Below, piece by piece: positions 1-12,790 of a stretch of 44,344 nt of DNA. Both the position numbers and the translations under genes were made by a program. A model generated the notes under the pieces. That model made no database searches and was not told the origin of the DNA. It saw only the letters and a program-made list of their open reading frames with translations. How positions within the stretch are numbered: position 1 is the first letter of the stretch; each line of letters begins with the position of its first letter. This stretch comes from Ettlia oleoabundans (taxonomy: Eukaryota > Chlorophyta > Chlorophyceae > Chlamydomonadales), in the NCBI GenBank assembly GCA_019693395.1, contig JAAMXP010000997.1:1-44344 (forward strand), read 5' to 3'.

Positions 1-3000
1 TACACACACACATCACCCCCCCCCCAACTACAAGCAAAGAAAACAAAAATGTGAGCTGCTGCTGTATCGTCATGCCCAGCGTGCTGCAAGCTGCTGAACG
101 CCTGGCACCACCTGCGGGCATGATTCAAGGCCCTGAGCCCCCGCCACTACCGCCGCCCTTCCCACCTGCTGCTTGAATGCGTCCAGCGCCGTCTCCAGCT
201 GCTCCCTCAGGAACTTGAGCAGCAGGTGGCCGGGCAGCAGCGCTTCGTGGTGGGTCAGCGCATCGGGGTTGTCCTCAGCACACTGGCGGTCAGCCTGCAG
301 GCACACAGTGCATTCAGGTGGGTACAGGGTGACAAATGACTGGAAGGAAGATCCTGCAAGGGGTAGAGGGAGGCACTTGAATGGCAGGGGCGCAGGAAGG
401 GTGTAGGTGGGCAGGGGAGCGGCACATGGCACAAGTAGGAAGGTGAGAAGCAAAAGCGTGGGTGGCAGGACAGGCGGGTTGTCCAGGCTCCCTCCACTCC
501 ACTGACCAAACCATCCCTTCCACTGCTGTCTGCCCCACACTGCGCTGCTGGTTCTGCCAGGCTGCCTGTGCTGCGCTCACCAGTGCGTACAGCTTGAGCA
601 GCATCTGTACCGCCAACTGCAGCTTGTCGGCGGGCTGATCCAGGTGTATGAACAGCAGGTCGCGCAGCAGCTGCTCGCCAATCTGCACACAGCCATACAC
701 GCACAGAGGCGGGCACACATGACACACAGCTGGGAGGGGGTGAGAGGGGGTGGCAGGGGAATGGAGCACGCGATCAAGGCACGAGGGAGGAATGTGGCTG
801 GGTGGAGACAGCAGGGGGGTTGGCGACGAGGTGGCAAGGAGGCAAGCCAGCCCCCAGACGGTCAGCCAGCCCCCAGCCGGTCAGCCAGCCAGCCTTGGGC
901 GGCGTCGGTGCGCACCTGGTAGTCGGTTTTGCGTGCGGGGGCATCCAGCGCTGCCCGGAACAGGTTACCCAGGTACTCCACGCAGTGCGCTCTGCACCCA
1001 GGCAACATGAGGGGGAGGAGTTGCTTACGATGACACCATCAGCCGGCTCATACGGGTCATGTGCAGCAGGGCAGCAAGCTCAGGCATGCACACGTAACTC
1101 CCTGCCAGTCACTGCACCCTAACTTGATTTGTAAAGCAATGACATACCAGGCATTTCAGCATACATAACCGCTGACCGCCCCCCCTCCCCTCCTTCACTC
1201 ACCCACCCACCTGCTGTGCAGTCCAAACTGCTGCGCCTGCCTGAGCAGCAGCTCCACACGCTCCGCCACAAAGGCCTCGTGCCCGCTGCCCGCAGCCACG
1301 CTGCCCACCACCTTGTCGTACAGCTCACGGTCAGACACCTCCAGGAAGCACTTGAGCAGGATGCCCGCGGGGATGAAGTACTCTGCACACACAACCACAC
1401 ATGCACATACTTGCGTGTACAGGTGGGCCTAGATTGCGGGGATGCACAGGCTGTGCTCGGTGGATTGTACCGGTTTGGTTCTGGACTAGGACCAGGGAAA
1501 AATTCAACAGAAACACGTCAAGGAAAGGTCATTTAAATCACTGCACAAGGGGCGCTTAGGGGCTTTGGAAAGGCGGCGGAGGTGAGCCAGAGAGGAAGTG
1601 CTGCACAAACCAGCAACTCTTCGCAGCGAGACTGGCCGCGAGCCCCTGCAGTGCCGGCTGTGAGCGGCCAGGCCACACCTGCTCTTCGTATTGTGAGGGC
1701 GAAGACGCAGGAGCCATCCGCCAGGTAGTGGCAGCGGTTGGTCAGGCTGCTCTCATCGGGCCGCACACACCTGTTGAGGGGTTGGGTGGGTGGGTGTGTG
1801 GGGGGGTGACAGGGAGCAGCTGGCTGACTGAAATGCAACACAGAGCCGGCTGGCTGCCGGGCGTTGCCTCTTCCTTGCCCAACATCCCCCACCGTGTCAG
1901 CGCATATGCCCGCCCTGGGTGCTGCGTAGGGCATGTCCCCACCTAATGAGCGTGGCCATCTCTGTGAAAGCTGGGCCACGCTTGTGGTACGCTCCTCGCC
2001 GTAGTGCCATGATGTAATGCCGCCGATTCTGCGTCAACGCGGAGGGGTAGCGGCGGCAGCAGAAATGGTTCCAAGGCAGACCTGCATCCCGCCCTGGACG
2101 ATAGCCTGGGGGCACCTACGAGCCAACCAGATGCAAGGGCATGGCCCGTACCCTCCTCTTCGCATTGCCCTGGCCTGTCTCTTACACCCTGCCCTCTGCC
2201 GCAGCCAACGTAACGCCCCCGCCCACCAGGAGAGGCCCCAGCAACCGGGCTGATGCGCCCACCTGCACCAGCATGCGGATGATGCGCCCACCTGCACCAG
2301 CATGCGGATGATGCGCTCTATGCCGTTGCAGATGAAGGTGCCGCCAAACTCGTTGCTCTCCTCCTGCACAGGGGTGAACGGCAAGGTAGTGCAGCATGTA
2401 AAGGAATGGAGATTGTTGTCTAAAGGCGCGTCTGCATGCAAGGCCACAATGCAACCCATGCATGCTGAATAGCAGGCCTTGCACACGGCCTGGATATGCA
2501 TCAGGCAGCTACTCAGCCACCCGATGAAGCCTGATGAGGAGTGGAGCCCCTCCCTGCATTCAGCTCTGCCGCCCCACCCCCTCATGATCTACCCTGCATG
2601 CACGCTCGCCGACCCATGCAGGCTCCTGCACCCCTGCCCCCCAACCCCACCCCCCCTGGCGCAGCGAGGGCACACAGTTACCCCCACTCGCTCAGCCATC
2701 CACCCACACTGCATCGCAGCGCACCTTTCTTGCCACCAGCTCGCTGCGTTTGAGGTTTCGCAGGTAGCATGCCTTGCTCTTCAGCATGATGGGCAGGCTG
2801 CCCAGCCGCTTGGTCATGCGCTGCTCAGGCATGTCCTCAGTCTGGTAGACCAGGTCGCAGGTGAATGGCGCCTTGTAGGTGGTGCCCTGCCACACACCAC
2901 ATTGCAGGAAAGGGGGGGTGAACCACCCGGTGATATTGAATCGCAGGTGGAGGATGAGGTGGAGGAGTGCGCAGTACAGTATCGGGGCAGCAACTGTGCG

Positions 3001-4178
3001 CAGAGACGCTTGCAGTTTGCACTACTATACACACAGGTACGCCCTGGGAAGCACAGATGTGGAAGGGTATGCAGGCATGCAAAAGGACGGGCGCTCAGTA
3101 TAGCGACGTCAGCGTTGTTTGCGTTCAGCGGGCGCCGTTGAAGCACCCTCGCACAAGAGGTGTCAGAATGTGTTCAGCTGTGCTCCTCAGCGCGCCCTAT
3201 TGCTTGACCTGGTGTGAGGGGTAAGGCTAAGCATGCACAAACATACAGATATCCGCAACCGGCAGCATATCTTGGCCCCAATGTCGTGCACCAGTGAGCA
3301 ACCAGGCCTCCTCCAGCCAAGGGCCTGGCATAACACCCCTCGCAGCCCGATAAGGCCAGACCCACCGCTTCTCTGCACTCCCGTGGGAACAGCCGTGGAT
3401 CTCCAATGGCTGCCAAGCTGCTTGCATCCTCCCGAATAGGCCGTGCAACCGCAGGATTTTCAAACCAGAAGCGGTGCAACGTCTTGCTGCAGATAGCCGG
3501 CAAGGGCTCGGGCGGGCGCGGCAGCACGAGTGTTTGATAGTAGTGATACTGGCCAGTATCCTGCCACCATCACCGCACCAAGGCACACCAAGCGTCAGCA
3601 GCACGACACTGCCGCAGGTCCACCCTCGACTCGGCATAAGCTCATAGGGGCGACAGCAAGCGCGGCATCCTTGAGGTGACGTTGAGCCAGCCTGAGTCTC
3701 ACCTGCCGGGGTGCTCTATCTCTACTCCATCCATGTTGTCTATCACATGCTGCATACCCTCCCCCAGGAAGTAGTCAAAAGAATCTACATGGGGCTGCAG
3801 GATGGCATAGAAGAGCAGGGCAGCGCAAGACACAGAGGAACGTCGTTGTTAATGACGGGGACGTGGTGTGAAGCGACTGCGTCGGCATGTGCGCTTGTTG
3901 TTCCACCACACAACTGGGCGGCTCAGCAGCAGGATCCTCTGTGACAAATGCAGTGCAACACTGACATGCACAAGCCAAAGTTGATTTTTTGCAGACAGTA
4001 ACGTCCCAATGGTGTAAGCTGTAGAAAAACACCCCACCAGGCAAGCTGCCACCTGCAAGGGCGGCGGTGGCAGCAGCAGCACTGCCGCTAACACAAGACT
4101 CGGCACATTCACCTGGGCCAGCGCCTCCAGCTGCGGAGGTATCCTCTCGCCCTGCACCTGCGTCCGCATTTGCGCCAT
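1..4178 (-). CDS. NRPA2: RNA polymerase I second-largest subunit, N-terminal ~390 residues (3' part outside window)
   Basis: Catalytic beta-like subunit of nucleolar RNA polymerase I, which makes the large rRNA precursor. Exons read on the minus strand: 4178-4113, 3794-3703, 3486-3366, 2886-2725, 2363-2292, 2028-1943, 1770-1679, 1382-1211, 991-916, 682-581 and 294-166; phases join without a break. Family landmarks in order are PHVDSFDYFLGEGM, DPRLFPRECREA, the segment SLPIMLKSKACYL, NEFGGTFICNGIERIIRML, the CVRPDESS..HYLADG segment, and NPDAL..EALLPGHLLLKFL. The RPB2 and RPC2 paralogues differ in these blocks, so polymerase I is the best fit. The start ATG at 4178 gives a short 22-residue first exon with no targeting signal. 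The protein should be about 1,100 residues, so about two thirds lies to the left. I could not resolve the exon(s) in bases 1-165. The gene is divergent from the alternative oxidase. Confidence 0.9.
2251..2308. repeat. 29-bp perfect tandem duplication spanning a splice donor
   Basis: Two identical 29-base units, 2251-2279 and 2280-2308. On the minus strand each unit carries the last bases of RNA polymerase I exon 5 plus its CAG/GTGGGC donor, so two identical donors lie 29 bases apart. Using the upstream donor (exon end 2292) keeps the frame into the next exon. Using the second would add 29 bases and shift it. Confidence 0.95.
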
Positions 4179-5366
4179 GCCTACCGTCTCCCACCCTGCA
4201 TGCGCCGGCTGCCGGCGCCGCGGCTAAGCTCGTTAATGAACACCGGGACCAAGTGTCCTATACGTCTTAACCATTAACACTCGTCTCGCCTTACGTCCGG
4301 TTCCCCCTGAGAATATGTCGAGACAGAATCGCACTGCATGCAGACCAATGGGGCGGCTTGTTGATGCCTACAAACGATCTTGTGTGTTCCAGATGCGGTA
4401 ACGGCTCTACGATTTTTGGGAATGCTGCAGGTATGCTGTACCATTTCTGTACCTGTGCCACCTGATGCCACCTTGGCAAACAAGACTGTGGCGCCCTTGC
4501 GCCCTTGCAGCTGCCTGCAAGCGCCCGTGGGAGTTGTGGCCACTTATTTCAAAAATTTTAGTGAGTATATCCAAGGTATACTGGCGATGACACCGTTAAA
4601 CGTTCACATACACCAATCAGCTTGCTATGTTCTGCTCGCCGAGTGCGCAGGCCCAATTATTCACACCGCCGTTCCTTGAGCTGTTTGCAGCCTCTCAGGA
4701 TCAGTTTGCCTGCCCAACTCAGCGTGGATTCAACAGTTTGTAAGAATTCATCCAGTGCACAACCGCAGTGTGCCCTGATACTGCTGATGTGAAAAGCTGT
4801 GCCGCACTCGGCACGTCTAGCAGACGGGGGAGCCACCGCTGGGTACCCGATGTCGCACCTGCAAATGAGCAAGGATAGAGATTTCAGTTCCAACACATTG
4901 TGGCAGACTTGATGCCGTGATATGACAACTTTTAAGAGTCATTTTCCAGGACCGGAAACGTACCATGCTGGTGTACTGCCACCGCTGACGTGGCGCTCGA
5001 ACCGGACTTGAGCGGATTCTCGTCATTCTTCTCGTCATTTCAAGCGCTAACATCCACACTACGGCATCCTACTTTTCGTTTAAAACACCGGCGGGGCAAA
5101 CCCTTACAGCCGCATATCTGAGGGCTGGCAGGTCACCTGGGCAACACGCGCTCGGAGGCAGACACCAACACCAGAAATCTAGGTCAGTCGCGAACGGCCA
5201 CGGGAACTGGCCTCCGCCGCCGCCACTCTGCCCCTTGGCAGTAACAGCGCAGGCGCCAGCACCCAAAAGGGGCGTGTCGCAGCTCAGCTGCTTGCCCGCC
5301 CCCATCATCCCAGCGACCATAAAATCGCTCCTGACACCCGTGCTTCATGCTTTCGCAGTTGCAGGG
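4179..5366. other. Divergent intergenic region between NRPA2 and AOX
   Basis: About 1.2 kb between two start codons on opposite strands. It should hold both promoters and 5' untranslated regions. It includes an AT-rich patch near 4545-4590. Small open frames here resemble nothing I recognise and lack flanking splice logic. No RNA gene was seen. Confidence 0.6.
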
Positions 5367-8300
5367 ATGCTCTTGCTTCGCTTGGGTGGTTCCCGCTGCG
5401 CCGCGGCATCAGCGGTGCTCCGTGTAGCGGCGGCTGCGCTCCCTGCTCTCTCCACGCACCTGCCAATGGCAGTCGGACTGGCTGACACGACGATAATCGA
5501 CCCTCTGAAGTCATCTTCTCCCACCTGCTATGTGCCATCGACGTGTCGGCTTCTCCACACATCCACCGTGAGTCCGCAGTGAGGACTGGTGGAGAGAGCT
5601 GACAATGCTGTGCTTACCCGCCTGCTGTCCCTGCTCGTGCACTCCTGTCTCACTAAGATAACTGCCACCTCGCCTGCATGCAGTTTGCAGCCCAGGCCAC
5701 TGAGATAAGGGTGGAGGAGCGGTCAAAAGCCAAGGGCACAGGGCTGCCTGACACCGAGCAGCATGACCAAGTGGGTAGCACATGTACAGGCCCAAGTGTT
5801 GCGCCCCACATAGTGTGGCCCACATGATGACTGCTGGAGGTGTTACAATATCTTGTTAGCCCCCACCTGCACATCTGCCATCTCCACCTGCCCCCTTGTT
5901 CCTCTGGCACTGTTAGTGGTGCAGTACATTGGCAGCCTGCTGTTTCAGAGCACCCCATGTGACCCCCTTGTGGCGCTACCCGCAGGCACGTGAGACGGAG
6001 CAGGAGGCGGTGCAGCCACACCCAGGCATCCAGCGCAGCACCTCGCCGCCAGAGAAGACCAGCTACATGTGAGGCTGGGGCTGTAAGTGGGGATTAAGGC
6101 TGGGGTCAGGGTTGTGTGGTCAGTGCGGTCAGGACAAGCTGAGCTGGGGAATTGCTAGGCGGGGGCAACCGGGCTAGGGCTGCGATGGGACAGGCGGACA
6201 AGAGCGGGAGAGGGGTGACAGGAGGGGTAAGCTGGGGTTGAGGGGCTCATGCAAGTTTATGGGTGCATTGCCTGGCACTTCAAGAGCAATCAAGGCCGCT
6301 GCTGCTTCTGCACCCTGCAATGTCTGCGGCACTTGTCTCAGTGCCCCTACGCCGCATCAGAGTGGGCCATGGCTGCAGGCTGATGCACCCCGTGTATGAG
6401 CCCGAGTACCTCACATCTGTGAAGCCCAGCCACCACCCACCCACCAAGGTGAGCAGGCGACTCCTGCGGGCTCCCACAGCCGCTGGGCACCATAACTGCG
6501 GTGATGGGGTGAATGCACCGGTCGTTGTCTCTGCTTTGTTGCGAGGACTGCCACTCTTGTGCTCGACGCACCTGTGCATGCTCTGGTGCGTTAACCCAGC
6601 CACCCCTGGCATGTTACTTCACATCCTTGCTGCCACCTTTGATCCTCACCCCACCCACCCACCAGCGGCCACCCCATCCCAAACCATCAAACCATTCGGA
6701 GGCACTGCAGGCACATGAGAAGGCAGGGTACTGGGCAGTGCAGGCTCTGCGCCGCACCTTTGACTGGGCGACAGGGTAAGCTGCGCCGCTGCTGGTTGGG
6801 GGTTGACAGCCAGCAGATATGCGGGGCCAACAACCTTGGAGCATGTTCTGAAGACCCAACCCTTCTGATGATGGTCATGCTTGCACTTTTTGTTTTGGTC
6901 GCACAACAACTCTGTGACGATAGGTCAGCATTCCTTGCTAGATGACTGATGGACTCTGCTTTCATGAAAAGCCAACTGTTGCCAAATTGATGTCAGCCAG
7001 CCAACTGTCTGACCCACACATGGCCCCCCAACCCCAACCCCAACCCCAACCCGCACATCCTCTTCTGTCCTGTTTGCTCAGCTATGGGTCTGCCATGAGC
7101 GAGCTCCAGTGGCTACGCCGCTTCATCTTCCTGGAGACAGTGGCGGGGGTGCCGGGCATGGTGGCAGGTGCGTACTAACCCAAGGTCCACCACGCCACGC
7201 CTCGCCCTTGCCCAACCATTTCTATTTTTTCAAGGACCTCCTTCCCTTGACTGGTCATGCACTCTTCTGTGCATGCTGATTCACCACGTTCACTTCTTCC
7301 TTTTGTGCGTGCTGCTCACCCACTCACTGCGACAAGGAACTGCACATCAGCAACCCTTGCACCAGCAGGGCATGGCATGTTGGTGCTGCTCCAGTGGTGC
7401 CTCCTCGGCTCCCGCCTGCAGGCATGCTGAGGCACATGAGAAGCCTGCGGTCCATGAAGCGGGACAACGGCTGGTGAGTGGGGGCAGTACGTAGAGACAC
7501 AGATACCCATGCCTACTCCACTATAGTGGCTGCTTGTGCATGGGTTGTGCTGCTCAATGCCCGACCTTTGCCCCTCCACCCCCTCCCATGTTCCCATGCT
7601 TCCACCCCCATCTTCCTCCTGTCTCCCAGGATCCACACATTGCTGGAGGAGGCTGAGAATGAGCGCATGCACCTCCTGACCTTCCTGCAGCTGCGACAGC
7701 CAGGCTTTCTCTTCCGTACCGCAGTACTGGCAGGCCAGGGTGAGTCGGGGGTTGGTGTGGGTAGACGACTGGGTGGGACGCTTGTTTTCTTTTGTTTGTG
7801 CGGGCAGAGCTATGGTGTTTGACGGCGAATTCTTACCGCATATTCATTGGCCCTGCTGCTGTCCCCGTCATTTTATTACTGACACTCTCTAATTGGCCAG
7901 CTCCTGCACTGGGGTGGGTCTGCTGTGCTCCACTGATCATGCACTTATGTCGTGCCCTTCAACCTGGCATCGCCTCTGCACAGCGCATGCGTAATCCTGT
8001 GGCAAAACCTGGATATGATCCCCCAGACCCTCAACCCTTGACTCATTGTCGCTCCCTTAATCGCTCTGCTGCTGCTGCTGCTGCTGCTGCTGCGGCGGCG
8101 GCGGCGGCTGCTGCGATACACCAAGCCTGTATGGCGCTGCACCTCTCCGTTCCCCTCAGGTGTGTTTTTCAACTCATACCTGCTAGCGTACCTGCTGTGG
8201 CCCCGCGCCTGCCACTCGTTTGTGGGGTACCTGGAGGAGGAGGCTGTCAAGACGTACAGCCGTGCAATCAAGGTGAGGACACACAGCTCACACAGTGAGC

Positions 8301-8924
8301 GCAGCACAGGCGGGTGCCAGGTTCAGCCGCAACACGATGCGCAGCAGGTCCAGGGCCAACTCGTGTTGGTTGGCGTAAGGCGGCACCTGCTCGGGATGAG
8401 TACTTGTAACAGGCGGCCACATTATCGTAACCTTGTGGGCAGGTAATTAGGTGTGTATTCTCCCAGATAGGTGTGCTGATGCCTATTTCTCGGTGCCGGC
8501 CTCTGCCGCTCCCCATGCCTTTCTGCGTGTGTCAGGATGTGGACACCCCCGGCAGCAGCCTAGTATCCTGGGCTGACCGCCCCGCACCGGAGATTGCGAT
8601 CAACTACTGGCGCCTGCCTGCTGGGGCCACGCTGCGCGACCTACTGCTGAATGTGCGTGCTGATGAGGTAAGCCCCATGCCCCACCCCACCTAGCCCACT
8701 GTTACCGTCTTGGTCAGATGCAGTTTTGCTGCCGGTGAGCCTGTGCCAACACATTGCAGTCTGGCACTGCCCAAGGGAAACATCATTATTGAGTAACTGA
8801 CGCACACACTCGTTCTCTGTTCTCCCGGGCACAGGCTTGTCACATGCACGTCAACCACACCTTCTCCCAGCTGGCCAAGGACCAGCCCAATCCATTCGAG
8901 CCAGGCAGTGTGCACGTCCCCTAA
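5367..8924 (+). CDS. AOX: Mitochondrial alternative oxidase
   Basis: Di-iron ubiquinol oxidase of the mitochondrial inner membrane; it passes electrons from ubiquinol directly to oxygen, bypassing complexes III and IV. Eleven exons: 5367-5567, 5684-5770, 5986-6068, 6379-6448, 6666-6775, 7082-7167, 7422-7473, 7630-7739, 8160-8272, 8536-8667, 8835-8924; 377 residues. Iron-ligand motifs are all present: E202 in [12 protein letters not shown]241/H244 in NERMHL, the LEEEA block at 291-295, and E348/H351 in [12 protein letters not shown]. The first exon is Arg/Ala/Leu/Ser-rich and ends RLLHTST, a plausible presequence. The same frame stays open upstream to an ATG at 5235; I chose 5367 because it gives a compact targeting peptide. 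There is no Cys in the N-terminal mature region, so redox or 2-oxo-acid control through the plant CysI/CysII site is unlikely. Confidence 0.96.
7024..7052. repeat. (CCCCAA)n microsatellite in AOX intron 5
   Basis: About four copies of CCCCAA near the 3' end of intron 5. The unit resembles some ciliate telomeres, but the run is short and lies in the pyrimidine-rich zone before the acceptor at 7081. Confidence 0.85.
8066..8115. repeat. Trinucleotide repeat (CTG)n-(CGG)n in AOX intron 8
   Basis: A pure CTG/GCT run followed by GCG/CGG units, lying about 45-95 bases before the exon 9 acceptor. It can be read as poly-Ala in one frame, but it is intronic: exon 8 and exon 9 join cleanly without it. 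Confidence 0.85.
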
Positions 8925-9523
8925 GCTCGAAAGTCATGCTGCCCCTCCAAATTGGCCAAGCAGCGGGGTGAGCAAAGCTAGACGGAAAGATGCGGAAAGT
9001 AGCAATGCCCTCTTAATGCTGGTGGCTCTGGAAAGCCTAGCAGTTGAATGCCCATGGAAATCATCGTAGCTACTGTCCTTCAGTAGCCTTTGTGATTCGT
9101 TAATTACTATATGCTGATGTGGAATGCTTGCCCAGCATGATAATATATACTTACAGTATCGTCATTTGATGCTTTCCACATTTGCTATGGTTTCTTGGTA
9201 CAAACGGTACAGATTCACAAATTGTCTGTCTCGCTCCTGGCTTTGTGCCAAGCACGGGCCAAGCACGAGCAAGCCAGTAAGTGGCGGTGCTGTCCTAACT
9301 GTAAAGGAAAGCAGGGCTTGAAACAGAGGCCACGCCGCCGTCTGCACACCAGGCATGCCCACATGTATGAGTGCCGGGCAAGGGCGGTTTGCTGGCATCA
9401 GCCAGCAACATAATGCAAAAGGAACAGCAAGGGTTTGTTTTCTGACTACTGCTGCATTCGCAGCACATATACGCTGAGCCGTTGCCAATATATTCGTTCC
9501 ACCAGTCTAGTTTCCCCTCCCCT
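8925..9523. other. Convergent 3' spacer between AOX and the TOG gene
   Basis: Contains the 3' untranslated regions of two genes pointing at each other. It is more AT-rich than coding DNA around 9060-9200. No further gene is supported. Confidence 0.6.
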
Positions 9524-12500
9524 TTACTCGCTGGATGCCTTGAGCACCGCCAGCGCCGCTGAGCCGCTTAGCTGGGCATGGCAGTAGGCCTCCCACTTGC
9601 TGGGCTTCCTGACTGCCTCCTCGCCTTCGCTCTCTTCTGCACGCTCAGCTGATGCTGCACGCACTGGCGACTGGCCAGCCAGCCGTGCCTCCACCACGGG
9701 ATCCGCAAACGCCACCTTGAGCATGGAAAGCACCCGCTTGGCAGCGTCGCGCGCATCAGGCGTGTTGTCTGCGAGTTTGTAAACGACGAGGTCAGTATCG
9801 GCAGCAGGAGGTTGAATAAGCATGCGCCAACTTTCTGGCATTTGCCCCACGTGGTGATTGCAGCGCCTTGCACGTCGACAGCCATAGGAGGCTACACATC
9901 TGCAGCCTTGCAGACCATCCCAGACGCAGAGGCACACAGCGAGACACAACCACCACATGCCCCCACCTGTGACCAGCTTTGCCGCTACCTTGAGCAGCTG
10001 TGGGTGGCCAAAGGCCAGCAGCTCCTGGGGCTGCAGCAAGGGAGTGCACACGTGGGTGGGATTGGCGAGGTAAACCGCAGATAAGCAGGTGCAACCCAAG
10101 CAGAAGGGCGCCGCACTCAAACTGCTGGCTGCACAACTGAGCTGCAGCCAACACGCAGCAAGAAGCATGGAATTGAACCCCTGCAAGCCAGTCCCCTCAC
10201 ATACTCCGCTCAAAAGCGAGCTAGAATTAAGGGTTTGGTTGCAGGCGACCCCACTTGCCTGCATACATAAATACGCTGCCTCATCACGCACCTGCATGCG
10301 AGCCACTGCCTCTGCCACCGCGCCAGCCGCCTTGCCGCGGACCTTTGGGTTCTTGTGCAGCTCGGCGTAGGGTAGCAGCAGGCGCAGCACCTGGGATGCA
10401 TGCACACTGTCCACCACCACCTGCATGGCGGCAGACATCCACCTAAACCACCCATCACCGCATGATTGGCAACAGAAGAACACAGCCAGGATTGACACAG
10501 GAGTTGATTGACACAGGAGCAGACCCGTCCTGGTCCCGGTCTTGCGCCTTGCCAGGTGTTTGACTGCCATAATTGCCTGCACCGCTGCAGTCATGCATAT
10601 GGCTTCCCGCTTGATGCAGTCATGCATGGCAGGTTTACCAAATGCACGATTCCGCTAAGCCTGCGTGCTTCTCTCCAGCAACACCCATACCACCAAAACG
10701 ACAGCACCAACACCCGCACCCCCAGGAGCCCACCTGCAATGCGCGCTGAGCCTCCTCCACCACAAACTTCTTGTCGTTGCTCCCTGCCTTGAGCAGCAGC
10801 TGGGCCAGCAGGCTGTTGATGGGGCGCAGCTGGCCCCCCATGTCGGTGTATAGCAGCAGCGCGTCGCCATATGTGGTGTAGAGGTCCACAACAGCCATGA
10901 TGGCGGTCTGGGGAACATGAAGGGGGCAGGGTTGACAGGCAGTGCGGCTGAATGTAACTGGCATGTATTATAACTGGCTTACAAACAAAGACGCTGGCTC
11001 ACGAATGAAGCAAATGCCGCTGTTGTGGGTGGCTGCAACCAAGTTCTCTGTACCCTGGGAGCTGCAATCGAGTCTCCACCTGGGCAACCCCGCCGGGCAC
11101 CCAGCAACCCTTCCCTGCACTTTGATTATCGCCCTGCACGGTCGCAACCCCCGCCTCCCGTACCAAGCCTTGCACCGACTCCCCATCATCCTCCCTCCAC
11201 CCCTCTCACCTTGCACACAGAGCTGCGCAGGCTGCGCACGGACTTCAGCACCAGCGGCACCAACTGGGCCCTGCAGAAGCGTAGGATGGAGTTACTGCGT
11301 GTGTCAGTGTGCTTTTAGGACGCAAGCTGGGCACGTATGCTCTAGAGAAAAGACAACTGCGTGTACAGATTGGCAACAGCCTGCTTCCAACACCCAGCGC
11401 ACTGCACAGGCCCCGGCGGTGGCACTCACAGCTTCGGGGCGCAATGTTGTGGGTGGTGTACCACGAGTTGTCGCAGCAGGTTGAGCGCCTGTACCACCTC
11501 CACCCAGTCTGCACCCTCCAGGCCCTGCGTTGCGGCCGTCAGTGCTGCTGCTGGGCTGTTCACAGGCTGCAAATCGCAAAGGGGCAGCACAGGGCACATA
11601 GAAGGTCGGCGGGGAGGCCAGGGCAACCAGGTGAATTTGCCCACTGGGAGGAAGATCCGCAGCTAAATCAAGCACGAATGGGGAGGTGAGCGGCGCATGT
11701 TTATGTGCATGCCAAACTTGCTAAAATATTTTTCGTCCGTTATGACCAACCTGAACTGCACCAACCCAACAGCAAGCAGACGCCCGCTGAATTACAGTAA
11801 TCACTGCCCCAACACATGTACCGTCCACCCCTTGTGTGGGTGCACCGCTTCACCTGCAAGTCCTGTCGTGCCACGTAATCCACCTCCACTTGAACCGGCT
11901 CTGGGCCATCTGGCAGCTTGTCACATGGTATTGGCTTGTCGGGAAGTGGTTTAAGAAGCTTCTCGCCACGCTACAAAGCAGGGAGAAGTGATTGGTGGTG
12001 AAGTAAAATAGATAGGCAGGCAGGCAGGCAAGGAGGTTTATGGTGGCAACAAGAGGAGCATGATTATGGCGGCGGGGCAGAGGCTGCGCATGGCTGCACA
12101 GCAACCCGCCCATTCTTAGACAGTGCTAAGGCTGGGAGCGGTTGGAGAGGCAGGTTCGTGAAAGTCAATACTACCACATGCGTGCTGCCTGGCACTTACC
12201 GGCAGAGGTGCCAGGGGCTGGGCTTGCTGCTGTGGTGCCACGGCTTGCTCGGAGGATGCGTCTGCAGGCGCTGCGGGGGCAGCTGCCGCTGCCTGGTGGC
12301 CAACCGCCGCTGCCTCCACGTCAGCTGCCGCCTGTCGCTTCTCAACTGAAGACGCCTCGGCTGAAGGCCCCTGTGCCTCCTGCTGCTGCTCTAACGCAAT
12401 GGCTGCCTTGGGCTGCCCGGCTTGCGCTGCTGCCACTGAAACATGGCCCACCTGTCCCTGCTGCCCCTCCGCTGCTTGCTGTACCGCCGCAATTGTGAAA

Positions 12501-12790
12501 TCGGCAGGTGCAGGCCCTGAAGGGCTGACAGCGGGCGAGCATGGCAGTGAGGCAATGGGGTGTGAGGATGGCCCTGTTCGAATCTTCGGTTTTGAGGCTA
12601 AGCCGCCCATGCCGCTCTGCACGTTCAACGGTTTGTCAACCAGTGCCTGGCTTGGCCCTTCTGCACCAGCGTCGGCGGTGTCGGCACCGGTGCCGCCGGT
12701 CTGCTTCCTGTGTTGCTTGGTAACTTTCGACAACGCCTCTGGGGACTGGCTGGCTTTCTGTTTGGCCGCCTGGCTGCGCGTCAGCACCAT
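9524..12790 (-). CDS. TOG/CLASP-type HEAT-repeat domain protein (crescerin/TOGARAM-like)
   Basis: Predicted microtubule-associated protein of 505 residues. Exons on the minus strand: 12790-12200, 11970-11854, 11566-11430, 11270-11210, 10907-10734, 10420-10292, 10030-9967, 9768-9524. Residues 1-230 are low-complexity Ala/Gln/Pro with a basic start (MVLTRSQAAKQK). Residues about 250-450 form one helical-repeat TOG domain: DWVEVVQALNLLRQLVVHHP, then KSVRSLRSSVCK, then LYTTYG, then LLLKAGSNDKKFVVEEAQ, and finally HKNPKVRGKAAGAV. The LRSSV block, and the aromatic in the first-repeat DW, are typical tubulin-contact features of this family. The C-terminal tail is acidic then basic. A single TOG behind a disordered N-terminus resembles plant ARM/TOG proteins and TOGARAM domains more than full-length CLASP. 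It is divergent from the villin-like gene. Confidence 0.85.

Noticed and set aside
4380..4679. 99-codon plus-strand frame between NRPA2 and AOX as a small gene
   Set aside because: No recognisable domain, weak coding character and no splice partners; chance frame in a promoter region.
7024..7052. Internal telomere-like (CCCCAA) repeat as a chromosome-fusion scar
   Set aside because: Only about four units, and it fits an ordinary pyrimidine tract near an acceptor.
8066..8115. Poly-Ala coding stretch in AOX
   Set aside because: Exons 8 and 9 join in the conserved AOX motif AGQGVFF without it, so it is intronic.
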